Shown: positions 9,564-18,199, counted from the first letter of the stretch. The stretch: 64,000 nt of DNA from Azospirillaceae bacterium (GCA_031291675.1 JARLIO010000010.1:1-64000); one strand, 5' to 3'. The notes: generated by a model not told the origin, from the sequence alone. A program made the numbers and translations.

Positions 9564-9612
9564 TACCATCCCATCGGCACATCGCCGATACATTGCCAGC
9601 ACATTGAATAAC

Positions 9613-9655
9613 GGCGCTGCCCCGGATCGTTGAATCCGCGCGGCGGCGCCATTTT
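9613..9655 (+). terminator. Terminator after the CYTH-CHAD gene
   Basis: A GC-rich imperfect stem begins GGCGCTGCCCCGGAT and closes with ATCCGCGC plus GGCGGCGCC, followed by ATTTTC. It lies 50 nt after the stop codon and just before the parA-like gene. The stem contains mismatches or bulges, so efficiency is uncertain. Confidence 0.5.
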
Positions 9656-9675
9656 CGGCCGAGGGGAGCCGCCGC

Positions 9676-10323
9676 GTGTCCGCATTCGCCGTTCTGGTCG
9701 CCAATATCAAGGGCGGTTGTGGCAAGACCACGATTGCCACCCATCTTGCCGCCGCCTTTGCCGCCGCCGGCCGTCAAACCGTTCTGGCCGATGTCGACCG
9801 TCAGCGCTCGTCGCTCGGCTGGCTGGAACGCCGACCGGCCAGCGCGGCCCTGCTGACCGGCCTGGACTGGACCCGGGAGCTGGGCGGCGCGGTGCGCGGT
9901 GCCGACCGGCTGGTCATTGACGCGCCCGCGGCCCTGAAAACCCGGCAGATCGAAGATCTGGTCCACCTTGCCGATCTGATCGTTCTGCCGGTGCTGCCCG
10001 GGGCCTTCGACGAACAGGCGACAAGGCGGTTCCTGACCAAGCTCGACGAGTTGAAACCGATCGCGCGCAACAAGAAATCGGTCGCGGTGGTCGGCAACCG
10101 CGTGCGCTCCCATACCCGGGGGGCCGACCGGCTTGACAGCTTCCTGAACGAAATCGGCCACACCGTCGTCACCCGGTTGCGCGACAGCCAGATCTACCCG
10201 GATGTCGCCGCAACCGGTCTCAGTATCTTCGACGTTCCCGGAAAACGGGCCGGGTCGTTCCGCACCGATTGGGAGCCATTGCTGACCTTCATCGAGAATG
10301 TCGGCAGCGTCCGCCAGCCCTGA
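9676..10323 (+). CDS. ParA-family ATPase, orphan
   Basis: This 215-residue P-loop ATPase of the ParA/MinD superfamily has a deviant Walker A motif KGGCGKTT at residues 12-19, including the signature lysine that makes these enzymes dimerise around ATP. A Walker B-like LVIDAPAAL and the LADLIVLPVLP segment follow. It starts with GTG after a gagggga ribosome site. No parB, chemoreceptor or polysaccharide gene is adjacent, so its cargo is unknown; small orphan ParA proteins may position protein clusters or act in plasmid-type partition. It ends 28 nt from the convergent Lrp gene. Confidence 0.88.
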   Translation: MSAFAVLVANIKGGCGKTTIATHLAAAFAAAGRQTVLADVDRQRSSLGWLERRPASAALLTGLDWTRELGGAVRGADRLVIDAPAALKTRQIEDLVHLADLIVLPVLPGAFDEQATRRFLTKLDELKPIARNKKSVAVVGNRVRSHTRGADRLDSFLNEIGHTVVTRLRDSQIYPDVAATGLSIFDVPGKRAGSFRTDWEPLLTFIENVGSVRQP

Positions 10324-10350
10324 TGATCCCCAAGCCGCGCCCGAAACGGG

Positions 10351-10812
10351 TCATGGAACAGCGCCCAGGCGGTTGAAGCGCTCCTTGAGCACAATGCCGG
10401 TGGTGACCCGGGTGACGCCCCGAACCGCCTCCACCTGCGCGCGGACCTCGCTGAGATCGTTCAAGTCCTGCGCCTCGACCGTCAGGATCATGTCGATCTC
10501 GCCACCGATCGATTCGCTGCGCTTGATCTGGGGGATCCGCTCGATTTCCTTGGCAATCCGCTCGCAAATCGGGCCGGTGAAATAGAGCAGCATATAGGCC
10601 CGGATCCCGGCGCGCGGCGGCGCCTGGCCGCGCCGGATCGTGAAGCCGGCGATGACGCCCCGGTTCCGCAACTTGGCGATCCGCTCATAAACGGCGCTGC
10701 GGGACAGGCCGACTTTGCGTGCCAGATCCTGGATCGACAGACGACCATCCGCCTCCAGATGAACCAGGATTTGTTCGTCGACGGTGTCGCTGCCGTCCTC
10801 GTGCTGTTCCAT
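10351..10812 (-). CDS. Lrp/AsnC-family transcriptional regulator
   Basis: This is an about 153-residue regulator with an N-terminal winged helix-turn-helix (DEQILVHLEADGRLSIQDLARKVGLSRSAVYERIAKL) and a C-terminal RAM ligand-sensing domain (IDMILTVEAQDLNDL, TRVTTGIVLKERF), as in Lrp/AsnC proteins that sense amino acids. ATG 10812 is preferred because aaagga lies 11 nt upstream; ATG 10824, four codons earlier, has that sequence directly against it. The gene is divergent from the SznF-like operon with dyads and direct repeats between them, so it probably controls that operon. It shares a fold but little sequence with the second Lrp-type regulator at 32277-32753. Confidence 0.93.
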   Translation of the reverse strand: MEQHEDGSDTVDEQILVHLEADGRLSIQDLARKVGLSRSAVYERIAKLRNRGVIAGFTIRRGQAPPRAGIRAYMLLYFTGPICERIAKEIERIPQIKRSESIGGEIDMILTVEAQDLNDLSEVRAQVEAVRGVTRVTTGIVLKERFNRLGAVP

Positions 10813-10840
10813 GGCGCCGCTCATCCTTTGGTATCACCCT

Positions 10841-10889
10841 CAACCGGCAAAGTGACGGGGCAACCGGACAGGTTGCCCGGTCCAACCGG
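10841..10889. promoter_or_regulatory. Candidate operator of the Lrp regulator / SznF-like operon
   Basis: Three copies of CAACCGG begin at 10841, 10861 and 10883, that is, 20 and 22 bases apart or about two helical turns. The middle copy is part of a perfect dyad, GGGCAACC (10858-10865), 5-nt spacer, GGTTGCCC (10871-10878), and GGTCC-AACC-GGACC overlaps the third. Regularly phased sites between divergent genes fit an Lrp-type octamer; binding is inferred. Confidence 0.5.
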
Positions 10890-10939
10890 ACCCGTCTCCC
10901 CCCTATGGTTCCCGCGACTTATCGTATCGAGGGAATCCC

Positions 10940-12358
10940 ATGAAGCCCGCCATTTCAGCCGTTTATCGTACGACCCCCCTGGCCGGGTCGAAGATCGGCG
11001 ATATCAGCCGCAATTTCATCAACCATCCGCTCTTTGCTCAACCCACTTCATTCCTGTGTGAGGATAATCCGTTCCGCCGGCCGTTGCGCCCCCAGGATCT
11101 GCCCACGATCGACCTCACCCGCCCCCTGCCGCAAAGCGAATTCGCCAGCAACGCCGCTCTGCTGGGACAAAGGCTGCTGGCGACGATCTATGAAACCGAC
11201 CTGCTGTTCCTGCCGACGCGGATGGACAGCCGCCGCCGCGAGGATATGCGCGCCTTCTACGACGATGACTTCCGGCAATCCGGCGAACTGCTGCGCCCGA
11301 CGCTGGAACGACAGTTGTTCGGTTTCCTCGAAGACGAAATCACGGTCAGTGGCAACTGGACCCTCGAAAGTTTCCGCGCCTATGCCGCCGATGCGGTGGC
11401 ACAGGCCAACCGGGGCGCCAGCGAGGTCGTGCGCACCATCCGTCAGGCCCGCGACCCGGGCGCGGCCGCAACCGAATTCCTGGTCCAGCTCGCCTCCGAT
11501 TTTCTGTCCGAAGCCTCCGCGATGGCCCGAAATGTACTCGGCAATTATGGTCCGGCCCAATCCGGCCTGTTCACGATCCTGATCGATGAATATGGTTACG
11601 GTGTTCCTAAACAGAAGCATTCGACGATTTTCGAGGCCACCCTGGCCAGCCGTGGTCTCGACAACAGACCCCATGCTTATTGGCAGTTCTATCTGCCGTC
11701 GTCACTGGCTCTCGTCAATTATTTTCATTTTGTCTCGAAGAATCACAACCATTTTGGCCGTTATGTCGGGGCTTTGCTTTATACGGAAGCCACCCTGGCC
11801 GAAGCCAATCGCCAGCAATCGGACATGCTGCGGACGATTTTCGGCACCGACGTCGACACGCTGTATTTCGACGAGCATGTCCAGATCGACCCCCATCACG
11901 GCAAGATGGCGCTGGAACGCGTGATTGTTCCCCTGGTGGCACGTTGTGGCAACGGCCTGCTCGGTGACATTGTCCGCGGCTTCGAGGAATTCCGGCTGCT
12001 GCAGCAGCTTGCCGACCAGGACCTGATCGACCAGATCAAATTCGCCGACCGCCTGTTCAAGGCCCCGGATTCCGGCGCCCTGTGCACCACCCAGCCCGGG
12101 CTGTGGGACGGCCCCGGCGTGCTGCGCTTTGACGAACCCAAGGGCGAGATCTCGGTTCCCCATCTCCACGACGTCGACGAGATCTTCGAACTGACCGAGG
12201 GCGAGATCGAGTTCACCGTGGGCCCGGCCCACGCCATCACCCTGAAGGCCGGCGAGGCCGTGCTGATCCCGGCCCGACGCCTCCATGGCACGAAAGTCCT
12301 GTCCGAGCGCTGCCGCTATCGCGTCGCTGAGGCCGTCGGTTATGGGCTGGTCGCATGA
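10940..12358 (+). CDS. SznF-like heme-oxygenase-like diiron oxidase fused to a cupin
   Basis: This 472-residue protein has the architecture of SznF, which N-hydroxylates N-methyl-arginine and rearranges it to an N-nitrosourea in streptozotocin synthesis. The N-terminal part (about 1-135) precedes a heme-oxygenase-like diiron domain (about 136-365). Its ligands are E191, E217, H227, E283, H313, D317 and H320, in FLSEAS, DEYGYGVPKQKHSTIF, LLYTEA and DEHVQIDPHHG. A C-terminal cupin has H408, H410, E414 and H449 (PHLHDVDE, RRLHGTKV). All seven diiron ligands are two, and the three cupin histidines one, above the SznF numbers I remember. ATG 10940 follows gaggga. The stop overlaps the Rieske start (ATGA), so the proteins are translationally coupled. 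Family is secure; substrate and product are inferred. Confidence 0.9.
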   Translation: MKPAISAVYRTTPLAGSKIGDISRNFINHPLFAQPTSFLCEDNPFRRPLRPQDLPTIDLTRPLPQSEFASNAALLGQRLLATIYETDLLFLPTRMDSRRREDMRAFYDDDFRQSGELLRPTLERQLFGFLEDEITVSGNWTLESFRAYAADAVAQANRGASEVVRTIRQARDPGAAATEFLVQLASDFLSEASAMARNVLGNYGPAQSGLFTILIDEYGYGVPKQKHSTIFEATLASRGLDNRPHAYWQFYLPSSLALVNYFHFVSKNHNHFGRYVGALLYTEATLAEANRQQSDMLRTIFGTDVDTLYFDEHVQIDPHHGKMALERVIVPLVARCGNGLLGDIVRGFEEFRLLQQLADQDLIDQIKFADRLFKAPDSGALCTTQPGLWDGPGVLRFDEPKGEISVPHLHDVDEIFELTEGEIEFTVGPAHAITLKAGEAVLIPARRLHGTKVLSERCRYRVAEAVGYGLVA

Positions 12359-12693
12359 AAGTGATCCATTTCGACAGTCGGGACCAGAACTTCGTCACCG
12401 TCGGTGACCACGAGCGGTACTTCCTGCTCGATCGCCCCGGCCACGCGCCCTTGATGTGCAACGACACCTGCCCGCACCGCGGCGGGCCGTTGCATCTGGG
12501 CACCTCGGACGAGCGGACCGGTGCGGTGACCTGCCCCTGGCACGAAACCACTTACACCCGTCCCGCCCTGGAGCGCCGCAGCCCTGCGACGGTGCGTGTT
12601 GGCACCCGGATCACCGCCGTGCTCGACATTCCGGCCGACATGCCGGTGACCCTTGACCGCAAACAGAGGATCCTCGCCAATGAGTGCCTCTAA
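12355..12693 (+). CDS. Small Rieske [2Fe-2S] protein
   Basis: This 112-residue single-domain Rieske protein has the cluster motif CxH-18-CxxH as C39-P-H41 and C60-P-W-H63, which should bind a [2Fe-2S] cluster. The usual glycine after the last histidine is glutamate (CPWHETTY). It has no signal or membrane segment, so it is cytoplasmic. The start codon overlaps the stop of the diiron/cupin enzyme by four bases and its own end overlaps the permease gene by 14 bases. The context makes it the likely electron donor for the diiron centre; the reductase would have to come from elsewhere. It could instead be a stand-alone nitrite-reductase-small-subunit-like protein. Confidence 0.92.
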   Translation: MKVIHFDSRDQNFVTVGDHERYFLLDRPGHAPLMCNDTCPHRGGPLHLGTSDERTGAVTCPWHETTYTRPALERRSPATVRVGTRITAVLDIPADMPVTLDRKQRILANECL

Positions 12694-13975
12694 ATCCCCC
12701 GAACTGGCCCGCACCATCAGCCTGTTCGGCGCCGTGACGCTGGCGGTCGGCATTGTCGTCGGCGCCGGGATGCTGGCGCTGCCCGGGATCGTCTATCAAC
12801 GCGCCGGCGGCTGGGCCCTGGGGTCCTGGTGCCTCGACGCGGCCCTGGTCGCGCCGCTTCTGGTGATCTTCGCCAGCCTGGGGCGGCGCTATCCCAGCGC
12901 CGGCGGCGTCGCCGGTTTCGTCGCCGCGGCCTTTCCCGGGGCGGCGATCGGAACCTCCTACGTCCTGTTGGGGACGTTCGCGCTGGGCATTCCGGCGATC
13001 GCGTCGACCGGGGCGATCTATATCGTCCAGGGATTGGGTGTTGACCCGTCGGCCGGCCGAACCGCCGCCGTGGCCGCCCTGCTGCTGGCCACCGGCGTCG
13101 GCACGACCTGGATCGGCGCCCGCGCCGCGGGAGCCCTGCAGAATGTCGTCGTCGCGTTGCTGATCGCCTGTCTGGCCGGCGCCATTGTCGGATCGCTGCC
13201 GTCCTGGGGGGATATCGACTTCACGGTCGGGGCACCGACGCCGGACGGCCTGTGGAACGGCGCCGCGCTTGCCTTCTTCGCCTTCACCGGGTGGGAAATG
13301 CTGGCCTTTGTCAGCGAGGAATTCAAGAACCCGCGTCGTGACTTCCCACGGGCCGTCCTGCTGAGCTTCGTGGTCGTGACCGCGCTCTATCTCGGCTCCT
13401 CGGCCGCAGTCCAGGCGTTGGTCCCCTTCGACAGCCCGCGACTGCAGGGCGCCCCGTTCCTGGCCGTTGTTGAGAGCATCACCGGCGGCAAGGTGCCCGG
13501 ATCCGCGGTCGCGGCCCTGGTCACCGCCATCATCGTCGTCAATCTCAACGGCGCCTGCTGGGCCGCCTCACGGCTGCTGTTCGATATCGGCCGACGGGGC
13601 TGGGCACCCGGCGGGCTCGGCCTGGACACGCTGTCGGGCGCCGGGGCCACGCCCCGGGTCGCGGTGGCGTGGCTGACGGCGATTTTCGGCGTGGTCCTGC
13701 TCGCCCATGCCTGGGATTGGGTGACGCTGGAAACCCTGCTCGGCACCGCCGGCCAGAACTTCTTCCTGCTCTATGTCGCCAGCGTTGCCGCCTTCCTGGC
13801 GCTGGCGCGGACCCGGGCCGGCCGCCTGTTCGGCCTGGTCGCCTTGCTGGCCTGCTTGATTTTCGCCCGGGCCTATGGCTGGGCGCTGCTCTATCCGGTG
13901 CTGCTGTTCGTAGCCCCTTACGCCGTCCGCACGGTCTTTCGCATCCACAAACCCTGGGGCCGCACGGTCTCGTGA
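12680..13975 (+). CDS. APC-superfamily amino acid/polyamine permease
   Basis: This is a 431-residue transporter with about twelve hydrophobic segments. The first helix carries the APC substrate-binding loop VGIVVGAGMLALPG, and the consensus segments AFFAFTGWEMLAFVSEEFKNPRRDFPRA and NGACWAASRLLFDIGRRG are clear. Such proteins import or exchange amino acids and amines. ATG 12680 lies inside the end of the Rieske gene, so the two are coupled; a longer in-frame start upstream would not fit the family. Its place in the operon suggests it takes up the substrate or exports the product of the SznF-like enzyme. Its closeness to the YjeH branch could point to export. Confidence 0.9.
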   Translation: MSASKSPELARTISLFGAVTLAVGIVVGAGMLALPGIVYQRAGGWALGSWCLDAALVAPLLVIFASLGRRYPSAGGVAGFVAAAFPGAAIGTSYVLLGTFALGIPAIASTGAIYIVQGLGVDPSAGRTAAVAALLLATGVGTTWIGARAAGALQNVVVALLIACLAGAIVGSLPSWGDIDFTVGAPTPDGLWNGAALAFFAFTGWEMLAFVSEEFKNPRRDFPRAVLLSFVVVTALYLGSSAAVQALVPFDSPRLQGAPFLAVVESITGGKVPGSAVAALVTAIIVVNLNGACWAASRLLFDIGRRGWAPGGLGLDTLSGAGATPRVAVAWLTAIFGVVLLAHAWDWVTLETLLGTAGQNFFLLYVASVAAFLALARTRAGRLFGLVALLACLIFARAYGWALLYPVLLFVAPYAVRTVFRIHKPWGRTVS

Positions 13976-14050
13976 GGATCATCGATCTCCACCAGACCCC
14001 AGAGGCACCGCCATCTTTCCCGAACCCGCAGCAGAATGTGACAAATAACG

Positions 14051-14452
14051 ATGGGAAAATCCCTTTCGGAAATCAATATTGGACCCGCGGCCGGGGTCGT
14101 GCGAATCGCCTACCGCCGGTCGGACCCCACGCCGGCAAACGACGCGACACCAGGCCTGGTTGCAAAGAACGTGCTCGTCAGGGGGCACCGCACCTCGATC
14201 AAGCTGGAGCCGCTGCTGTGGGACGCGCTGAGCGACATCGCGTCGAAGGAAAAACGCTCGGTCAATAACATCATCAGCGAAATCGACGGTCTGAAATCCG
14301 ACGCGCAATCGCGGACCTCGGCGATCCGGGCCCTGATCTTGTCCTACTTCTACATTTCCAGCCGGGGACGGCCGCTTCCCGACAGTGACGCGGCCGCATT
14401 CTGGCCCCACGTCCTGAAGAAGACCTTCAACGCCGGCACCGGAAAGCGGTAG
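14051..14452 (+). CDS. RHH_4-type ribbon-helix-helix protein
   Basis: This 133-residue protein has a ribbon-helix-helix DNA-binding core at about residues 44-95 (VRGHRTSIKLEPLLWDAL, then KEKRSVNNIISEID and SRTSAIRALILSY), the pattern of the alphaproteobacterial RHH_4 family. Members are small DNA-binding proteins of mostly unknown target, sometimes next to aryl-sulfate or plasmid-type genes. The flanks of about 45 residues on the N side and 35 on the C side are not conserved to my eye. It starts 75 nt after the permease and could be the last gene of that transcript, or independent. It converges on the LysR gene with a 43-nt gap. Confidence 0.82.
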   Translation: MGKSLSEINIGPAAGVVRIAYRRSDPTPANDATPGLVAKNVLVRGHRTSIKLEPLLWDALSDIASKEKRSVNNIISEIDGLKSDAQSRTSAIRALILSYFYISSRGRPLPDSDAAAFWPHVLKKTFNAGTGKR

Positions 14453-14495
14453 ATCGCGGCTAACTCGCCCTCGGCTGCGGAACGACAACCGAGCC

Positions 14496-15407
14496 TCAGG
14501 ATACGGTCAGCGTGTTTTCAAGAAAGTCGGCAAATTTGCCGTAAATGCCGCCTTTGTCCTTGATCGCCAGCATCAGGCGCACCGGGGGAAGATCGGGAAA
14601 CCCATCTGACGCGCTCAGAACCAGATGGTCTTTTTCCAGGGCGCTTCGGGGCAGGATACCAAGCCCGAGGCCCGCGGATATCGCGCGGCGAATGTTGTCA
14701 TAGGACGTGCTGACATAGGAGAAAAAGATCCGTTTGCCGGCCCGGCGGAGCATCCGCATGGCAACATTCCTGTAGGCACAGCCTTCGGGAAAAGAAACCA
14801 TCGGCACTTCGTCCTGGCTGCCAAAATCAACCCGATCGCGGCTGACCCAATGCAAAGGCTCGATCCGCAATACGCGGCTTGACGCGACATTCATGTCACC
14901 CGGGGCCGGTTCGTCATCATCGAGCGCCGTTTTGAACAGACCGATATCCAGGGCGCCCGCGCAGAGCATGTCACGGACGTTTGACGATAGCGACGACGTG
15001 ACCGCGATCCGCAATTTCCCGTTCACATCAAGGCACCGCGAAATCGCCTGATGAATGTCGGTCACGGCGAAGTCGTCGGGCACACCCAACGCGATCCGGC
15101 CGGCCAATTCAGGAAATTGCAGCAACTGCACCATATCCGACAACCGCGCCAGAATGTCCCGGGCGGCCGGCAGAAACCGTTCGCCATCCTCGGTCAGCCC
15201 GAGCAAATGCCCCTGACGTCGTTCGAGAAGGCGACATTCCAGGATTTCTTCGAGCTTCCGAACGCTCTGCGTGATGGCAGATTGAGTCCGATGCAAGTCA
15301 CGGCCCGCGCGGTGGAAACCGCCGCCCTCAGCGACGAAAACGAACGCGCGCAATTGTTCGAGGGTCACGCGGCGATCCCCCAATCCCGCGTCCGATAGCA
15401 TCGACAT
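14496..15407 (-). CDS. LysR-family transcriptional regulator
   Basis: This 303-residue regulator has a helix-turn-helix near the N-terminus (VTLEQLRAFVFVAEGGGFHRAGRDL, SAITQSVRKLEEILECRLLER) and a periplasmic-binding-protein-like effector domain starting near RIALGVPDDF. It faces the EamA transporter gene with 118 bases between them, the usual arrangement for a LysR protein controlling its neighbour. The inducer cannot be read from the sequence; the effector domain start resembles LrhA-type regulators. Confidence 0.94.
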   Translation of the reverse strand: MSMLSDAGLGDRRVTLEQLRAFVFVAEGGGFHRAGRDLHRTQSAITQSVRKLEEILECRLLERRQGHLLGLTEDGERFLPAARDILARLSDMVQLLQFPELAGRIALGVPDDFAVTDIHQAISRCLDVNGKLRIAVTSSLSSNVRDMLCAGALDIGLFKTALDDDEPAPGDMNVASSRVLRIEPLHWVSRDRVDFGSQDEVPMVSFPEGCAYRNVAMRMLRRAGKRIFFSYVSTSYDNIRRAISAGLGLGILPRSALEKDHLVLSASDGFPDLPPVRLMLAIKDKGGIYGKFADFLENTLTVS

Positions 15408-15525
15408 TCCGGCTGGCTCCGTTGTGACGACATGATCAGTTTTATGAATTATGGAGCCAGGAGAATTAATTTTACAAGCCGAATCGGATCCGGGATCATG
15501 CCCCCGACATCAGGGATCGGCACCG
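15408..15525. promoter_or_regulatory. Divergent LysR / EamA control region
   Basis: This 118-base gap is distinctly AT-rich for the window, with ATGATCAGTTTTATGAATTAT at about 15432-15452 and a nearby GAATTAATTTTAC. It must hold both promoters. Several T-11-A pairs occur, the loose LysR box, but none stands out enough to be named. Confidence 0.4.
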
Positions 15526-16404
15526 ATGGACAAAATACTTAATCCCGCACTCGTGGTCTTGTTCAGTATCGTCTGGAGCTCCGCCTTCATTGTCGGGAAA
15601 TTGGCCCTGAGTTCTATTGGTGTTTTCACCCTTCTCACGGAGCGTTTTTTATTGAGTGCCATCATCCTGGCGCCCTTCTGCATCCGGCATTTACCCGTCT
15701 TGTTCCAGACAAGAACGATCCTTCTTGGTCTCACCCTCGGGCTGATGAACAACGCCCTGTATCTCGGCCTCACTTTTTCGGCCTTGATGACGGTGAGACC
15801 GGAACTTGTGGTCGTCGTCGTCAGCTGCGCGCCTTTTATCACGATGGTGGCGGCATTCGCCCTGGGGCTGGATCGCGTCGACGGCCACAAGATCGCCGGA
15901 ACCACCCTGGGCTTCCTCGGCGTCGTCATGATTTCCGGCATCGGTACACCAGCGCGGCCCGACCCGGTCGGGTTATCGTTTGCGATCGCGGGGACGGTGG
16001 CATTCTCGCTGGCGACCGTGCTGTTTCGCGGCAAGGCGCGACGGCTGCCCATCGTCCCGGTCAATTTCTGGCAATCGGTCGCCGGTGTTCTGGCCCTGGC
16101 ACCGATCGCCATGGCCCGCGGCGAGACCTTTGCGCTGCCATCCGCGACCGCGATGTTTGCCATCAGCTATCTGGCGATTGGCGTCACCATCGGCGGCATG
16201 GCGCTGTGGCTGCTGTTGATCCGGAAAAGCGGTGCTGCCACCGCCTCATCCTATCATCTTCTCAATCCGTTTATCGGGATTGTCCTGTCACACGTCGTGT
16301 TTGACCGACCGATCCGATCGATCGACGTCCTGGGCGCCGGCCTGATCGCATTGGCCTTGTCCTGGACGACGCGCGTCCGGCGCCGCGCCGCGTCAGTGCG
16401 GTGA
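15526..16404 (+). CDS. EamA-family (DMT) transporter
   Basis: This 292-residue membrane protein with two repeats of five helices belongs to the drug/metabolite transporter superfamily (EamA). Repeat one begins LVVLFSIVWSSAFIVGKLAL and repeat two near VGLSFAIAGTVAFSLATVL; the conserved end of each repeat (ALNFG-like positions) is seen in AGTTLGFLGVVMISG and HLLNPFIGIVLSHVVF. Members export amino acids, metabolites or drugs. I chose ATG 15526; an in-frame ATG 75 bases upstream adds a non-conserved stretch. Probably induced by the divergent LysR protein. Its last 12 bases overlap a convergent small gene. Confidence 0.9.
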   Translation: MDKILNPALVVLFSIVWSSAFIVGKLALSSIGVFTLLTERFLLSAIILAPFCIRHLPVLFQTRTILLGLTLGLMNNALYLGLTFSALMTVRPELVVVVVSCAPFITMVAAFALGLDRVDGHKIAGTTLGFLGVVMISGIGTPARPDPVGLSFAIAGTVAFSLATVLFRGKARRLPIVPVNFWQSVAGVLALAPIAMARGETFALPSATAMFAISYLAIGVTIGGMALWLLLIRKSGAATASSYHLLNPFIGIVLSHVVFDRPIRSIDVLGAGLIALALSWTTRVRRRAASVR

Positions 16405-16590
16405 CGACACGGTTCGCGCCGCGTCGATCGCATCGTAGCTGTCCTTGATCAGACGGAAGATGAACAGGACTGCGGCGATAAAAAAGATGAACCCGCCATA
16501 ATAGAAGGTCCCGTCATGGGCGTTGTCCGCCACAAACAGACTCAAGAGGCCGATCAGCCCGGCGACGCCGCCCTTGATCCAATTCGACAC
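16393..16590 (-). CDS. Small two-helix membrane protein
   Basis: This 65-residue protein starts at GTG 16590, preceded by an agggag ribosome site. It has two hydrophobic helices (GGVAGLIGLLSLFVA and FYYGGFIFFIAAVLFIFRLI) and a charged tail (KDSYDAIDAARTV). I recognise it as the kind of short conserved membrane protein found widely in Alphaproteobacteria, without known function. The 3' ends of this gene and the EamA gene overlap by 12 bases. It lies just downstream of the histidine-kinase gene on the same strand (61 nt), so the two could be co-transcribed. Confidence 0.7.
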   Translation of the reverse strand: MSNWIKGGVAGLIGLLSLFVADNAHDGTFYYGGFIFFIAAVLFIFRLIKDSYDAIDAARTVSSPH

Positions 16591-16651
16591 GCTGCCAACT
16601 CCCTGAGATGATGATCTGATGGGGCCGATGATCCACACTGGGACGAGGCTG

Positions 16652-18061
16652 TCAATCGCTCTCTGCCCGCCGCTCGCGGTCCCCCGCAGTTGCCCGCGAC
16701 CGTTGATCGGCCAGGGGCAGATCGAGGCTGAAGCAGGTTCCGCTCGGCCCGGTTTGCTCAAGCCGGACGTCGCCGCCATGGGCACGGATGATCTCGCGTG
16801 CGATCGCCAGTCCCAGCCCCGTGCCGCCGGGACGGGCCGAGCCGGCGAAGGGCTGGAACAGATGGGCCTGAGCCCGCGGTGCCAGCCCCGGTCCATTGTC
16901 CGCAACCGTCACCTGGACCCGGCCCGCGGCAACCCGGCCGCGCAGCGTGACCTGATCGGCACCGCACTGAACCGCATTGACGACCAGATTGCCCAGGGCG
17001 CGCGCCAGTTGGTCCGCGTCGGCGGAAACCTGAAGCCCTTCGGGAATCCGGTTCAGGCACACGGCGGGATCGGGCAGATCCGCGATCACGGCCGCGACCA
17101 CGGTGTCGAGCACAACCGGAACCGGCTGAAACGGCGGCAGGCCATCACGGCTATAGCTGAGCGTCCTGCTGCACAGATCGGCGGCGCGGTCGATGGTCTC
17201 GAGCAACCGGGCGGCGGCGCGGCGCACCTCGGGATCGCCGCTGCCGGTCAAACGCTCCGAGATCAGCGATGCCGTCGCCAGGATCCCGCGCAGATCGTGA
17301 TTGACCCGGACGACCGCCTGACCCAGGGCAGCCAGCCGGGCCTGCTGGCGCAACGCCGTCCGCACCGTATGCTGCAAATCCACCAGCTCGTGTTCGGCGA
17401 CCCCAACCTCGTCGTGGCGTCGACTCGGGAACAGCGGCGGCGCAAATTCCGGATCGGCACGAAACGCGGTCATGCTGGCCACGATGCGCCGCATCGGTCG
17501 CACCAGCAGGCGATCCAGACTGACATACAGCAACCCGGCGGTCAGCAGCGAGATCACGACCGACACCGTCAGCATGCGCCCGGAATAGGCGATCATCGCG
17601 GCCACCATCGGCGCCTCATCCATGACGACGGCAACCCGCGCCGTAGGATCCTTGGGCGACGGCCCTTCAACTTCGATGACCCGCGGCGGCCCACCAGCCA
17701 GGACCATCACGGCATCGCGGGTCATGCGCCACCAGTTTCCCTGTTCCACGACGAACCGGGCATCGATCCGCGGCGGCATCGGCGTGCTCAGCATATGAAC
17801 GCGCATCCCGGGCTGTGTCACCTCGATCGACCAGGCCCCGACATGATGCAGCAGCATCTGTTCCAGCGGCTTGGTCACCATGAAATCCGGGGCGGCATCG
17901 ATCGCCAGCGCCGCCAGATGGGCCGAGGCCAGCCGTTCTTCGAGAAAGGCCCTGCGATAGCGCGCGATCGAGGGGGTGAAGATCAGCACTTCCGCGACCA
18001 GAACAAAGAACGCGGTCAAAACCAGCAGACGGACGGAAAGGCTGCGACGAAACGAGAGCAT
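16652..18061 (-). CDS. Sensor histidine kinase
   Basis: This 469-residue membrane kinase has a first transmembrane helix at about 10-28, a periplasmic sensor of roughly 120 residues, a second helix at about 160-182, a HAMP-like segment (RLLVRPMRRIV) and the kinase core. The phospho-accepting histidine is H255 in RVNHDLRGIL, an unusual H-box spacing with N before H. The ATP site shows an N-box (ALGNLVVNAVQ), DNGPGLA and GGTGLGLAIAREI. No response regulator is adjacent, so it is an orphan kinase here. Its signal is unknown. Its 5' end faces the ffs gene. Confidence 0.93.
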   Translation of the reverse strand: MLSFRRSLSVRLLVLTAFFVLVAEVLIFTPSIARYRRAFLEERLASAHLAALAIDAAPDFMVTKPLEQMLLHHVGAWSIEVTQPGMRVHMLSTPMPPRIDARFVVEQGNWWRMTRDAVMVLAGGPPRVIEVEGPSPKDPTARVAVVMDEAPMVAAMIAYSGRMLTVSVVISLLTAGLLYVSLDRLLVRPMRRIVASMTAFRADPEFAPPLFPSRRHDEVGVAEHELVDLQHTVRTALRQQARLAALGQAVVRVNHDLRGILATASLISERLTGSGDPEVRRAAARLLETIDRAADLCSRTLSYSRDGLPPFQPVPVVLDTVVAAVIADLPDPAVCLNRIPEGLQVSADADQLARALGNLVVNAVQCGADQVTLRGRVAAGRVQVTVADNGPGLAPRAQAHLFQPFAGSARPGGTGLGLAIAREIIRAHGGDVRLEQTGPSGTCFSLDLPLADQRSRATAGDRERRAESD

Positions 18062-18199
18062 GCGGCCAATTTACACATCCGCCACGGAGCCGTATCGAAA
18101 ATCCCGCACCATCGCCAGCCAGGGGCCGCGCTACCAAAAAAGCCGTGCGCCCGCCTTTACCGCTTGCCGCGGCCACACGGAAACGTCATATAGTCGCCC

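Noticed and set aside
9676-10323. The ParA-like gene as part of a plasmid or chromosome partition locus
   Set aside because: There is no parB and no parS-like site nearby, and surrounding genes are chromosomal housekeeping genes.
10940-12358. The diiron/cupin protein as a plain haem oxygenase
   Set aside because: It carries the six-ligand Glu/His diiron set and a C-terminal cupin, which true haem oxygenases lack.
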